A stretch of 64,000 bases of DNA from Actinomadura graeca (lineage in GTDB: Bacteria > Actinomycetota > Actinomycetes > Streptosporangiales > Streptosporangiaceae), in NCBI RefSeq assembly GCF_019175365.1, contig NZ_CP059572.1:8184001-8248000 (forward strand), in the 5' to 3' direction. This document shows, piece by piece, positions 18,698 through 27,209 of the stretch (positions are counted from its first letter, which is position 1; every line of letters starts with the position of its first letter). The position numbers were made by a program, and so were the translations under genes. The notes under the pieces were generated by a model. The model made no database searches, was not told where the DNA came from, and saw only the letters and a program-made list of their open reading frames with translations.

Positions 18698-19846
18698 GTG
18701 GGCCTGTCGTTGTCGGCTGATGTCGCGTACCGCAACGATCGTCTCAAGCCTTACCGGGCACGGGTCCGCTGGGTTGATCCGGTGGACAAGCGGCGCCGCT
18801 CGATCTCCGAAGCGGCCCCTGACCAGGGCACGGCGCAAGAGTGGATCGATGAGGTGATGGCGGCTGCGGCGGCGGGCGTGGATCCGGCCACCTTCACGAT
18901 GTCGCTCGCCGAGTACGGCAAGTGCGTGATGCCGCTGGCCATGCGGGGACTGGAGGCCAAGAGCCTTGATCCCTACCTGGCCGGATGGCGGCTGCGGGTG
19001 CTCCCGTCGCTGGGTCATCTGCCCGTGCGGCGGATCACCAATGGCGTCGTGGATCGGACCGTGTTCGGCTGGATCGATGAGGGACACGGCCGCTCGACAG
19101 TGAAGAACAGTCTCGCTGCGCTGGTGCGGGTGATGGAACAGGCCGTCCGTGATGGGCTGATCGGCCGTAACCCGGCCCGGATTACCGGTTGGCAGCGTCA
19201 GTACCGGCAAGCGTTCGATGAGCTGGACGACCCGCGGGCGCTGGCGCTGCCGGACTGGACGGCGCTGGTCAAGCTCGCCGATGCGCTCGTGGCCCGTTCG
19301 GCCGGCCGATTCTCGGGCTGGGGTGAGGCGGTCGTCTTCGCCGCGTGCACGGCTGCCCGGATCGGTGAGGTGTCGGGTGTGCGGGTCCGCGACATCGACC
19401 CGGACACCTGGGTGTGGACGCTGCGCCGTCAGACCACGCCGAGTCCCGGCGGCCTCATCGACAAGGCCACCAAGGGACGGCGCGCCCGTCGGGTGCCGCT
19501 GATCGAAGAGGTGCGTCCGCTGGTGGCCCGGCGGCTGGGCAAGCTTCAAGGCCAGCCTGATGCCCGGCTGTTCACCGGGCCGCGCGGCGGCCGTCTGACC
19601 ACTGCCGTTCTGCGGGATGCCACGCACTGGGATGAGGTCGTGACCGCGCTCGGCTTTGAGAAGCTGCGGCGCCATGACCTGCGGCATACAGGTCTGACCT
19701 GGATGGCGGACGCGGGCGTCCCGGTGCATGTGCTGAGGCTGATCGCGGGGCATGGCTCGCTCACGACGACGCAGCGGTACCTGCATCCGGACTTGGACGC
19801 GATTGTCGGGGCCGGTGCGGCGCTGAGCGCGCATCTCGCTAAATGA
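18698..19846 (+). CDS. int: Tyrosine-type site-specific integrase
   Basis: 382 residues from GTG 18698; upstream in-frame sequence is shadow. The N-terminal arm-binding part (YRARVRWVDPVDKRRRSISE) matches integrases of actinomycete integrative elements. A SAM-like core-binding domain lies at about 65-150. The catalytic domain has Arg in AACTAARIGEVSGV, Lys in DKATKGRRARRVPL, H-x-x-R in RRHDLRHTGLTWM, His in LIAGHGS and the nucleophile Tyr in TTTQRYLHPD, so it should be active. It is followed 120 bases later by a tRNA-Pro(GGG) 3' fragment, the likely attachment core. No excisionase or replication gene is next to it. Confidence 0.9.
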   Translation: MGLSLSADVAYRNDRLKPYRARVRWVDPVDKRRRSISEAAPDQGTAQEWIDEVMAAAAAGVDPATFTMSLAEYGKCVMPLAMRGLEAKSLDPYLAGWRLRVLPSLGHLPVRRITNGVVDRTVFGWIDEGHGRSTVKNSLAALVRVMEQAVRDGLIGRNPARITGWQRQYRQAFDELDDPRALALPDWTALVKLADALVARSAGRFSGWGEAVVFAACTAARIGEVSGVRVRDIDPDTWVWTLRRQTTPSPGGLIDKATKGRRARRVPLIEEVRPLVARRLGKLQGQPDARLFTGPRGGRLTTAVLRDATHWDEVVTALGFEKLRRHDLRHTGLTWMADAGVPVHVLRLIAGHGSLTTTQRYLHPDLDAIVGAGAALSAHLAK

Positions 19847-19916
19847 TCGTGGTCCCCAAGCGGTCCCCAACAAAGATCCGCACTGCCCGGTCAGGCGAAA
19901 GGTGCGTGTCCATGCG

Positions 19917-19960
19917 AAAGCCCTGCGACCTCGGCAAACGCCGTGATCAGCAGGGCTTTT
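19917..19960 (+). terminator. Hairpin with T-run downstream of int
   Basis: AAAGCCCTGC (19917-19926) pairs with GCAGGGCTTT (19950-19959), followed by a further T and C. This is a plausible rho-independent terminator for the integrase or, read leftwards, for the tRNA. Confidence 0.6.
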
Positions 19961-19967
19961 CGTGCTG

Positions 19968-20010
19968 TCGGGACGGCGGGATTTGAACCCACGACCCCTT
20001 GACCCCCAGT
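19968..20010 (-). other. 3' half of tRNA-Pro(GGG), probable attachment-site core
   Basis: On the minus strand this 43-base stretch reads from CTGGGGG in the anticodon loop (anticodon GGG) through TCAAG, the variable loop, the T arm GTGGGTTCAAATCCC and the acceptor strand GCCGTCCCGA. The 5' half is missing: beyond 20010 the sequence departs from tRNA-Pro. A partial 3' tRNA next to an integrase gene is the hallmark of an att site. Confidence 0.75.
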
Positions 20011-20283
20011 GAGGACGGACAGGACCGAGCACTTGCAATGATCAAGATTGCCCCAGGCCGGGCCGCTGGTACCACCCAGTCTGGCCCGGCCTGCCCTCAT
20101 CTGAGCGGCGAGATCGTCCCACAGATCTCCCATGGGCAGGTCAGCTGCTGTGATCGCGACAGTCCCCTCTTCTTGTAAATCCGCATATTGACTTCACTGG
20201 CATGGTCGCCACTGCCGATTGGTCGCGGAGTTGGATAGTCACGAAGAGCGGATAACCGGGGCCCCGCATTCGCGACACCCGCC

Positions 20284-20963
20284 CTAAGAGGGTGATCTCC
20301 GTCGTGCAGCGGGTTTGGTGCCGTACATTTTGTTGGAGTTTTCACAGTTTGACGGCATCCACTGTGCGATCTCGCGTCGTGTTACGAGTGGTGGGGTGGT
20401 GCCGTCACTGTGCCAATCCGGGACGCTCGTAGGAGGCCCTCTGGTCAGCCTCCGGTGCGCTCTCGAGCTCGCGTCCTGCTGCCCGTACATGAGGCGGCTT
20501 CGGACGTGATGATGGAGACGTCGGGAGGGGCCTAAGTCTTGCGAAACCCCGGACCATCTTACGAATCTGCCGGGCGGACATCGGCCTGGACGGTCACGGC
20601 GAACAGGCCGCCGGTCGGCCTTCACCCGGTCGGTGCGGATGAGCGTCCCATCCAGCACCAGCAGGTGCAGCCCGTCCCAGACCGCCCGGCGCAGAGCGGC
20701 CGTGAGCTTCGGCGAGCGGGACGACAGCAGCGCGACGACCTCTTCCACATAACGCCAGGCGGTCGGAGCCGACACCTCGAAACCCGCCCCGAGCTGTGCG
20801 AACGTCTCGCCTTTACGTAGATGGACCAGCACCAGCAGGGCCTGCTGGTCGGTGCAAGGAGCCGCCAGGCCGAACCGATCGCCTTGCGATGCCGGCGGAT
20901 CAACCCGGCCACGTAGTTCAGCGTTGAACGCGACAAATCGACGGCAGCACGATAGAACAGCAC
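20284..20963 (-). pseudogene. IS5-group (DDE_Tnp_4-like) transposase remnant
   Basis: The N-terminal text MLFYRAAVDLSRSTLNYVAG and LIRRHRKAIGSAWRLL lies in one frame. Then, after a frameshift near 20830, MLVHLRKGETFAQLGAGFEV, SAPTAWRYVEEVVALL and LLVLDGTLIRTDRV lie in another. It is closely related in layout to the intact transposase at 49089-49862. The catalytic region after the first Asp is lost. Confidence 0.75.
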
Positions 20964-21101
20964 CGAAGCTCCTGGTCCAGACGGGTATTGGTTATGGTGA
21001 TCAACCCATCTACCAGGGGCTTCTCATCTTCTGAGGCGGAACGACCAACCCGCAGCCGGCTGTGATCAGCCGACTCGAACCAGGAATGAAAAAGGCTCGA
21101 T

Positions 21102-21213
21102 GTACTGCGCCTAAGATTCGTTGTGTGAGTCTATGCTGGGTAGATGGCGAGGACCGGCAGACCGAAGGCTCCGGTGATGGTGAGTGAGGCGGATCGGGCG
21201 GGGTTGCAGCGCA
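21102..21213 (+). mobile_element. IS630 end fragment
   Basis: The sequence from about 21102 (GCGCCTAAGATTCGTTGTGT) is a diverged copy of the end of the IS630 element at 31614, including the first codons MARTGRPKAPVMVSEADRAG of its transposase. It stops where the NB-ARC gene starts. Confidence 0.7.
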
Positions 21214-21214
21214 C

Positions 21215-23266
21215 ATGATGCGGTGGTTGATTGCGACTGGTGCGGGAATAGTCTCGGTAGGTGTTGTATGGATCTGGTGTGACTTGTGGGTTGGTTTAGA
21301 TGTGCAAACTTCGGCAACTGTTGCCGCCTTGGTACTGCCAATTGTGGGAGCACCACTGGCTGCGTGGGCCGGACACGCGGCATCCAATGGCTCGGCAAGT
21401 GAAAGCTCCTCTAGAGAGGAGCGGCCTGAGCTGATGCCAGCATGGAATTTGCCGCCACGTAGCCGGATATTCGTTGGTAGGAGTGGTCAGCTCAAGATGC
21501 TAAAAGGTGGACGTCGCAAACGAGGCCAAGCTGTCGTCCAGGTGCTTTATGGTGCTGGGGGTATCGGAAAGACTTCACTTGTAGTCGAGTATGCGTACCG
21601 TTTTGCTGATCGATACAGTATTGTTTGGTGGATTGATGCTGAGCAGGCCGAATCGATCCCCGGCCAGATTGCAGCCCTCGGTGTCGCAGCGGGTTGGGTT
21701 ATGCCAAATGCGGACATCCCATCAGCGGCGCAGCAGACCATTCGTCGACTGCGAGTGATAAGCGGCTGGCTCATAATCTTCGACAACGCTGAGACGCCGT
21801 TGACGGTAAATAGATGGTTACCTCAAGGATCAGGCCATACTCTTGTTACCTCACGAAGTCCCAATTGGGAAATGGTCGGTACTTCAGTACCGCTGAGTGT
21901 ATTCTCGCGTACCGAATCGGTGGAATTGATAAAGCGTCTTGTGTCCGTATCGGAAGATGAGGCGGACCGAGTTGCAAATATACTCGGAGATCTTCCCCTG
22001 GCCATTACTCAGGCGTCTTTCGTTATGAGCGAAACGGGTATGAGCGCAGCGGAGTATCTTTCCGAGCTGACGACAGATGGTCGTGAGTTGTTGAGCGATG
22101 GGCAACCTCCGAATTATCATGCCTCACTTGCCCAGGTGGTGACGAGTTCATTGGGCCGGCTTGATGCGGAAGATCGTGCGGCAGTCCAAGTACTGGAGAT
22201 CTGCTCGATGTTGGCGGCTGAACCTATCCCAATTGATATCTTCGCATGTGGCACTGACGGGACGTTCTGTGAACCTCTATCACAGACAGTGCGGTCGACG
22301 CTGGCGCTACGTCGTTCGCTGGGGCGTATTGCGCGATATGGGTTGGCTAGAGTTGATCAATCTAATATTCAACTGCACCGGCTTGTACAGCTTATTATAG
22401 CCGAGAAGATCGATCGTACCTCGCTTCGACGTGTTCGTAAATGTGCTGATAGGGCGCTCGCAAGCGCCTGCCCTGACGACAGCAGAGACACTGCATCGTG
22501 GGAACGGTGGGAGCACCTGCTCCCACATTTGCTCGCGACGGATCTTGCTGGAACCAGTTCACCTGCTCTGCGATCCGCTGCATGCAGATTCGTTTGGTAT
22601 CAGCTGGAACGTGGCGAGTTGGAGCGAGGCGAAGAATTGGCACGATCTCTCCACTATCAGTGGCGTGTTACGCTTGGGCCTGACGACCCGCAAAACCTCG
22701 ACGCTGCTCATGCGCTCGTGAGTGCCTTTATACGTCAGAGACGCTACGCAGAAATTCAGTCACTAGTTACAGAAGTATTTGAGCGGCGATGCAATGTGCT
22801 TGGAATAGATCATCAAGACACTCTGAATTCTGCGGATCATCTTGCCTCCATCATGAGGGAACTAGGAGAGCTGGAAGTTGCTCGGGCCCTGCACGAAGAA
22901 ACGTTGACTCGAAAGAAGCAAGTTCTTGGTGAGAATCATCGCGACACCATGGGAACGGCACATAATCTAGCTTTGGATCTAAGGCGACTTGGATTATTTG
23001 AGGATGCGTTGACACTCAATGAAGAAACGTTATCGGGTCGACGTGAAGCCCTCGGGGACAATCATCCTCATACTCTTTTGTCTGCCCATGACGTAGCGGT
23101 CGATCTTCGCGCACTTGGCCATCTAGATCAAGCGTTGGCATTGTGTCAGGACACTGTGGTTCGAAGGAAGCTCCTGCTTGGCGAGGAGCATCATGCAACA
23201 CTTGACTCGGTTCGACTCGCTGCGGATCTATGGAATCAAGTCAGACGCGGTGGGAATAGGCGCTAA
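21215..23266 (+). CDS. fxsT: NB-ARC/TPR protein of an FxSxx-type RiPP system
   Basis: 683 residues. Two hydrophobic helices at about 4-24 and 33-53 anchor it. The NB-ARC NTPase follows: Walker A GAGGIGKT at 113-120, Walker B WLIIFD at 185-190 and VTSRSPNW. A winged-helix region leads to C-terminal TPR repeats of the TPR_10/12 type, with a repeated pattern of LGxxHxxTLxxxxxLAxxLxxLG from about 500. This layout matches the tetratricopeptide protein named with FxSxx-COOH systems. It converges on the maturase gene with a 26-base overlap of 3' ends. The start is uncertain: ATG 21215 directly abuts an IS630 fragment and lacks a clear ribosome site, so the true N-terminus may be cut. The gene is AT-richer than the window average, suggesting transfer. 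Confidence 0.75.
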   Translation: MMRWLIATGAGIVSVGVVWIWCDLWVGLDVQTSATVAALVLPIVGAPLAAWAGHAASNGSASESSSREERPELMPAWNLPPRSRIFVGRSGQLKMLKGGRRKRGQAVVQVLYGAGGIGKTSLVVEYAYRFADRYSIVWWIDAEQAESIPGQIAALGVAAGWVMPNADIPSAAQQTIRRLRVISGWLIIFDNAETPLTVNRWLPQGSGHTLVTSRSPNWEMVGTSVPLSVFSRTESVELIKRLVSVSEDEADRVANILGDLPLAITQASFVMSETGMSAAEYLSELTTDGRELLSDGQPPNYHASLAQVVTSSLGRLDAEDRAAVQVLEICSMLAAEPIPIDIFACGTDGTFCEPLSQTVRSTLALRRSLGRIARYGLARVDQSNIQLHRLVQLIIAEKIDRTSLRRVRKCADRALASACPDDSRDTASWERWEHLLPHLLATDLAGTSSPALRSAACRFVWYQLERGELERGEELARSLHYQWRVTLGPDDPQNLDAAHALVSAFIRQRRYAEIQSLVTEVFERRCNVLGIDHQDTLNSADHLASIMRELGELEVARALHEETLTRKKQVLGENHRDTMGTAHNLALDLRRLGLFEDALTLNEETLSGRREALGDNHPHTLLSAHDVAVDLRALGHLDQALALCQDTVVRRKLLLGEEHHATLDSVRLAADLWNQVRRGGNRR

Positions 23267-24446
23267 AGCTGGAAACGCTGACCGTGACATCTGGCCGACC
23301 CATAAGTTCCTTCTTGAGTCGGTCCATTATATGCCTTACTAGCAGTTTTATATCTTCGCAATAGACGCTTACACGGTTGAATCCCTGAGCCTTTGAATAC
23401 CTGTGCGCCACCAGTCCGCCGCCGCATACGCTGAAGATCGGGCAGGCAAGGCATTCATTAGCCGCTGAAACCGCTTTGCTGCTTGTAGCGGCAATTAGAG
23501 GCATACTCTCAACCTCTCGAATCTCGTGATGCCAGACATCCATGCCGGTTGATGTGACCCCCTCGTAGGCCGATTTGAGAACATCAGAAGCGTGGTACGT
23601 TCCATCTGGCTCCACTGCAATTGTTTTTTGACTCTCTGCACCAAACGACTCATAGCCAAACTTCCCGCCCAGCAGCAATCGCATAATCACTGTAAAGGTC
23701 CGGACCTCAAGCTGATTTGACCTGTCCATCCACAAATTGAAAAGTTGGATCATCCATCGACCAAGCGCACCATTGCGGTATTCCTTCGGCAAAGTGTCGT
23801 GATTAAAATTTGGGAAGAGGAAGTCGACCTGTGCTGCGCCAAGTTCGATGAAGTAGTCTAACTGGACTATCGGGGGCACGCTGATATCAGCGTACGATAG
23901 GAATCCGCCGAGAAGAGGCCGACTATTTGTGGCCTCACGAAGCCTAGACAGTCCGTCGAGGACAGCTCCTGAGGTGCCGATTCCGTGCTTGTCGACGCGA
24001 TGCTCATCATTGACTTTAGGGGGCCCATCGAGGCTAATTCCAATGTGGACTTTACGAGACTTAAGTTTCTGAACAGCCTCCATGGAGAGTAGTGTACCGT
24101 TTGTCTGTACGCCCAGATGAGTTTCACACCCTACCGTGTCTAGTCCGTGGCTGATGGTAGTGAAGAAGTGCGCGAGACGCTCCGGGCCTATAAGAAGAGG
24201 CTCGCCACCATGCGCTACGACTATCAATGCTGAAAGTGACCGATATTGCGCGTACTCGGCGAGGCGCTTAGCAATCGCCTCGATTGTAGTCGTATCAATG
24301 ACTTGTGGTTGCCGGCGCCAACTCTGATCCGCCATTTCATAAATGTAACAATAAGTGCAGGCGAGATTGCAGCGACTTGCAACCTTGATCACTGCCGTTC
24401 GGACCGGGTGATTTTGATCAAATTCTGATCGAGAAGGAATATTCAT
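23241..24446 (-). CDS. fxsB: FxsB-type radical SAM/SPASM peptide maturase
   Basis: 401 residues from ATG 24446 (MNIPSRSEFDQNHPVR); GGAG lies nine bases upstream, better than for the ATG at 24455. The radical SAM motif is C26-x3-C30-x2-C33 (CNLACTYC), followed by VVAHGGEPLL, LGVQTNGTLL and ISLDGPPKVNDEHRVDKHG. The SPASM-type Cys cluster NECLACPIFSVCGGG near the C-terminus binds extra iron-sulfur clusters. FxsB enzymes form three-residue cyclophane crosslinks between an aromatic residue and a nearby side chain in a ribosomal peptide (established for the family). The precursor gene lies 54 bases upstream on the same strand. Low GC and AT-rich codon choice set it apart from neighbours. Confidence 0.88.
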   Translation of the reverse strand: MNIPSRSEFDQNHPVRTAVIKVASRCNLACTYCYIYEMADQSWRRQPQVIDTTTIEAIAKRLAEYAQYRSLSALIVVAHGGEPLLIGPERLAHFFTTISHGLDTVGCETHLGVQTNGTLLSMEAVQKLKSRKVHIGISLDGPPKVNDEHRVDKHGIGTSGAVLDGLSRLREATNSRPLLGGFLSYADISVPPIVQLDYFIELGAAQVDFLFPNFNHDTLPKEYRNGALGRWMIQLFNLWMDRSNQLEVRTFTVIMRLLLGGKFGYESFGAESQKTIAVEPDGTYHASDVLKSAYEGVTSTGMDVWHHEIREVESMPLIAATSSKAVSAANECLACPIFSVCGGGLVAHRYSKAQGFNRVSVYCEDIKLLVRHIMDRLKKELMGRPDVTVSVSSFSAYSHRV

Positions 24447-24499
24447 GAATAGCATCTCCGCGATTTCAATTAGATTATCGCATCATATTTGAAGGGAGT

Positions 24500-24670
24500 C
24501 TAGTCTTCTTTTGCCGAGTCGTCGACGACAATATAGCTACTGAATGGGTTGGAGGGTGGTTCTGTGCCCGCCTCGTTTTGGAGAAATTTAAGAATCTCTA
24601 GGATCTTTGGATTTAATTCGTCTAGGTTAGGCTCATCACTGCGCCGTCGAGCTGGATCCACGTGTGTCAT
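24500..24670 (-). CDS. fxsA: Small RiPP precursor peptide for the FxsB maturase
   Basis: 56 residues from ATG 24670, with AGGGAA upstream. Leader part: MTHVDPARRRSDEPNLDEL, then a helix-like NPKILEILKFLQNEAG. Probable core: NPFSSYIVVDDSAKED and stop. F43-S44-S45 fits the F-x-S crosslink motif of FxsA peptides, and Y46-I47-V48 follows. The position just before fxsB on the same strand is where FxSxx precursors sit. Odd point: in classic FxsA peptides F-x-S lies two residues from the C-terminus, whereas here eleven residues follow Ser45, five of them acidic. It could be a variant in which the tail is trimmed, or one in which Y-I-V is also modified (inference). Confidence 0.7.
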   Translation of the reverse strand: MTHVDPARRRSDEPNLDELNPKILEILKFLQNEAGTEPPSNPFSSYIVVDDSAKED

Positions 24671-24796
24671 CCCTATTCCCTGGTGGCTATGCAGCTAGGC
24701 TTGGTTCTGTTGACTGTAACTCCGATGCCCGCTCTATAGCTAGTGTCGGGTGTGACCAGCTTCCCTCAGAGCTGTCCCGTAACGGTGGGGAATCTT

Positions 24797-25396
24797 GATC
24801 GATGATCTCGATGCGGGGCAGGCGGTCAGTGAGGATGACATGGTGTGGGTGCCGGTGTTCACCGGGTTGTCGGTGCGGCAGTTCCGCAGGCTGGTGTGCA
24901 TCGTGGCGGCTCGGGGCGGTGAGTAATGCGGGACCGGCCGAAGGTGGGACCTGCCGTTGGCGGATCGGGTGCTGCTGATGGCGGTGTATTACCGCGCCAA
25001 CCTCACGCTGCGGCAGGTGGCGCTGTTGTTCGGGGTGTCGAAGTCGGCTGCCCACCGCATCGTGGATCACCTGGCGCCGTTGCTCACGCTCGCGTCGGTC
25101 AGCCAGCGGCACGGGCCCGACACAGTGCTGATCGTGGACGGCACGCTGGTGCCCACCCATGATCGGAGCGTGTCGGCGTCGTCGAAGAACTACCGTTGCT
25201 CGGTGAACATGCAGGTCGTCATCGATGCCGACCCGACACCCGCTTGGTCGTCGCGGTCGGCCGGCCCGTTCCTGGCGACCACAACGATTGCACTGCGTTC
25301 CGGGACAGCGGTGTGGACAAGCCCTGCCAAGGTGCGCATGTGATGGCCGACGGCGGCTACCAGGGCAACCCGGGCGTGATCATGCCGTACCGTAAC
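24797..25396 (+). pseudogene. IS5-group transposase remnant, frameshifted
   Basis: Pieces in three frames: VPVFTGLSVRQFRRLVCIVA; LADRVLLMAVYYRANLTLRQ, VALLFGVSKSAAHRIVDHL and VLIVDGTLVPTHDRS; and finally MADGGYQGNPGVIMPYRN. Together these make a DDE_Tnp_4-type transposase with at least two frameshifts. Sequence at 24768 (AGCTGTCCCGTAACGG) resembles the IS-end text at 49052. Confidence 0.75.
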
Positions 25397-26715
25397 TGAA
25401 GCCCACCGGGTTTGGTGAAGCCCGTGATGTACCCCTGCTTTTGTGGGGTCGCGTTACTGGGATCCTCGTGTCTTCGATCATGAGGAGTGCCCCAGGTGCC
25501 CAGAAGCTGCCCCCCTGAGTTCCGTCGCAAGGTGCCGGACCTTGCCAAGGCCGGCCGCTCCGTGAGGCAGGTTGCTGCGGACTTGCAGATGCCCAGCCAG
25601 ACCATCTACGTCTGGCTGCGCTAAGACCGCATCGACTCTGGCCTGGAGCCGGGGCTGACCTCGACCGACCACGCCGAGCTGGTCACCGCCCGGCGCCGGA
25701 TCGCCCAGCTGGAGACCGAACTGGCCGTCACCCGCCGAGCGGCCGCCGAGCCGGTGAAGCGGCCGGTGCCCCCAAGAGACGCTTCGAAGCCATCGCGGTG
25801 ATGCTCAGCGAGGGGCTGCCCATCAAGGTCTGCTGCCGCGCCCTGGGCGTCTCTGAACCCGGGTTCCACATGTGGCGCAAGCGGCCACCCTCGATGCGAG
25901 CGATCCGGCACGCCTGGCTGACCGGACAGATCCGCCGGGTGCACACCGAGTCCCGCGGCACCTACGGCGGGCAGCGCGAGCACGCCGAACTCACCCTCGG
26001 CCCTGGGCATCCAGGTCGGACACGGAACGGCGGAGATGCTGATGCGCCGCGCCGGCCTTCGTGGTCTGCCCGGTGCGCGGCGACGCCGCCCCACCCAGCA
26101 AACCCCGATCGCGGCCGACCTGGTCGATCGCCAGTTCACCCGCGATCGACCCGACCAGTTGTGGGTTACCGACATCACCAGAACACCCCACCCGCGAGGG
26201 CAAGGTCTACTGCTGCGTGGTGCTGGACGCCTTCTCCCGCAAAGTGGCCGGCTGGTCCATCGATCCGGCACAGACCGCCACGCTGGTCACCAACGCGCTC
26301 GGCATGGCCACCACAACCGTCGGCCCGAGACCGGCACCTTGATCCACTCCGATCACGGAGTGCAATTCACCTCCTGGGCCCTCACCCAGCGCGCCAAGGC
26401 GTCCGGCCTGGTGGCCTCGATGGGCTCCATCGGCGACTGCTTCGACAACGCGGTCATCGAGTCGTTCTGGGGCCGGATGCAGGTCGAACTGCTCAACCGG
26501 CAACGCCGGCGCACCCGCATCGAACTGGCCAACGCGATCTTCGAGTACCTGGAGATCTTCCACAACCGCCGAAGCCGCCACAGCGCCCTTGGGATGCTCA
26601 GCCCCATCGAGTACGAAAGACTCCACGCAGCTCAACAACTGGCATGAGATTCCAGTATCCCGACACCACGGAACTCGGGGTACATCACGGACTTCATCAA
26701 CCCTGGTACGGCTCA
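25397..26715 (+). mobile_element. Degenerate IS3-family element
   Basis: The left end begins TGAAGCCCACCGGGTTTGGT and the right end, read inwards, begins TGAGCCGTACCAGGGTTGAT; both arms reach GTGATGTACCCC. Between them are the broken orfA and orfB. Confidence 0.8.
25496..26647 (+). pseudogene. IS3 transposase orfA/orfB, multiply broken
   Basis: orfA (VPRSCPPEFRRKVPDLAKAG, then SVRQVAADLQMPSQTIYVWL) meets TAA at 25623 and resumes as a leucine-zipper-like RRRIAQLETELAVTRR. orfB starts near 25760 and is split by shifts: AVMLSEGLPIKVCCRALGV, then RPTQQTPIAADLVDRQFT, DRPDQLWVTDIT, a shift in VVLDAFSRKVAGWS, and LIHSDHGVQFTSWAL with FDNAVIESFWGRMQVELLNR. The DDE residues D, D and E are all still readable but in different frames, so the element is dead. 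Confidence 0.8.
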
Positions 26716-27209
26716 TGATGCTTCCTGCGAGGGTGGCTGCCTGTGCCAGCGGGCGACGTTCGTCCCGCGAGTTCCTGATGGTTCGGGAGTGGCTGTCAAT
26801 ACATCGCTATTCGGTTCACCGGGGGCCTGTCCGACGCCGGTAAGTACCCGCAACCGGCTCGACTGGCGACAGCCGCGACGTGACCCTGGCCAGAACCTAC
26901 GATCCACCGCTGAGACCAGGCCGATCCCACTGGCCGAACGCGGCCTTCGCCAAACGCCTCGACGTCGAGGGGGCGTTCTTCCGCTACATCGACCTTCCGC
27001 TACATCGACGGCTGGTAGAACCTCGCATCCTCCAGCGCTCGGTGGCCTTCACGCGAACTGTAGGTCGAGGGTTCTGCAGTCATATGATCGCTCCGCCATG
27101 GGCCGCCCTTCATGGCCCGCGAACGGATGATCAGCGGCGATCTGCACCCGCTCGGACCCGGTCTGCTACGCCCGCCCTGGAGGGCGGACAAGACGCTCAT
27201 CCGTTCACG
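26716..27209. other. No recognisable gene
   Basis: About 490 bases with short frames only. CGAACGGATGA near 27119 and TCATCCGTTCA near 27196 form an inverted repeat separated by about 66 bases; its meaning is unclear. Confidence 0.4.

Noticed and set aside
19968..20040. Complete tRNA-Pro gene
   Set aside because: Only the part from the anticodon loop to the 3' end is present; the D arm and 5' acceptor strand are absent.
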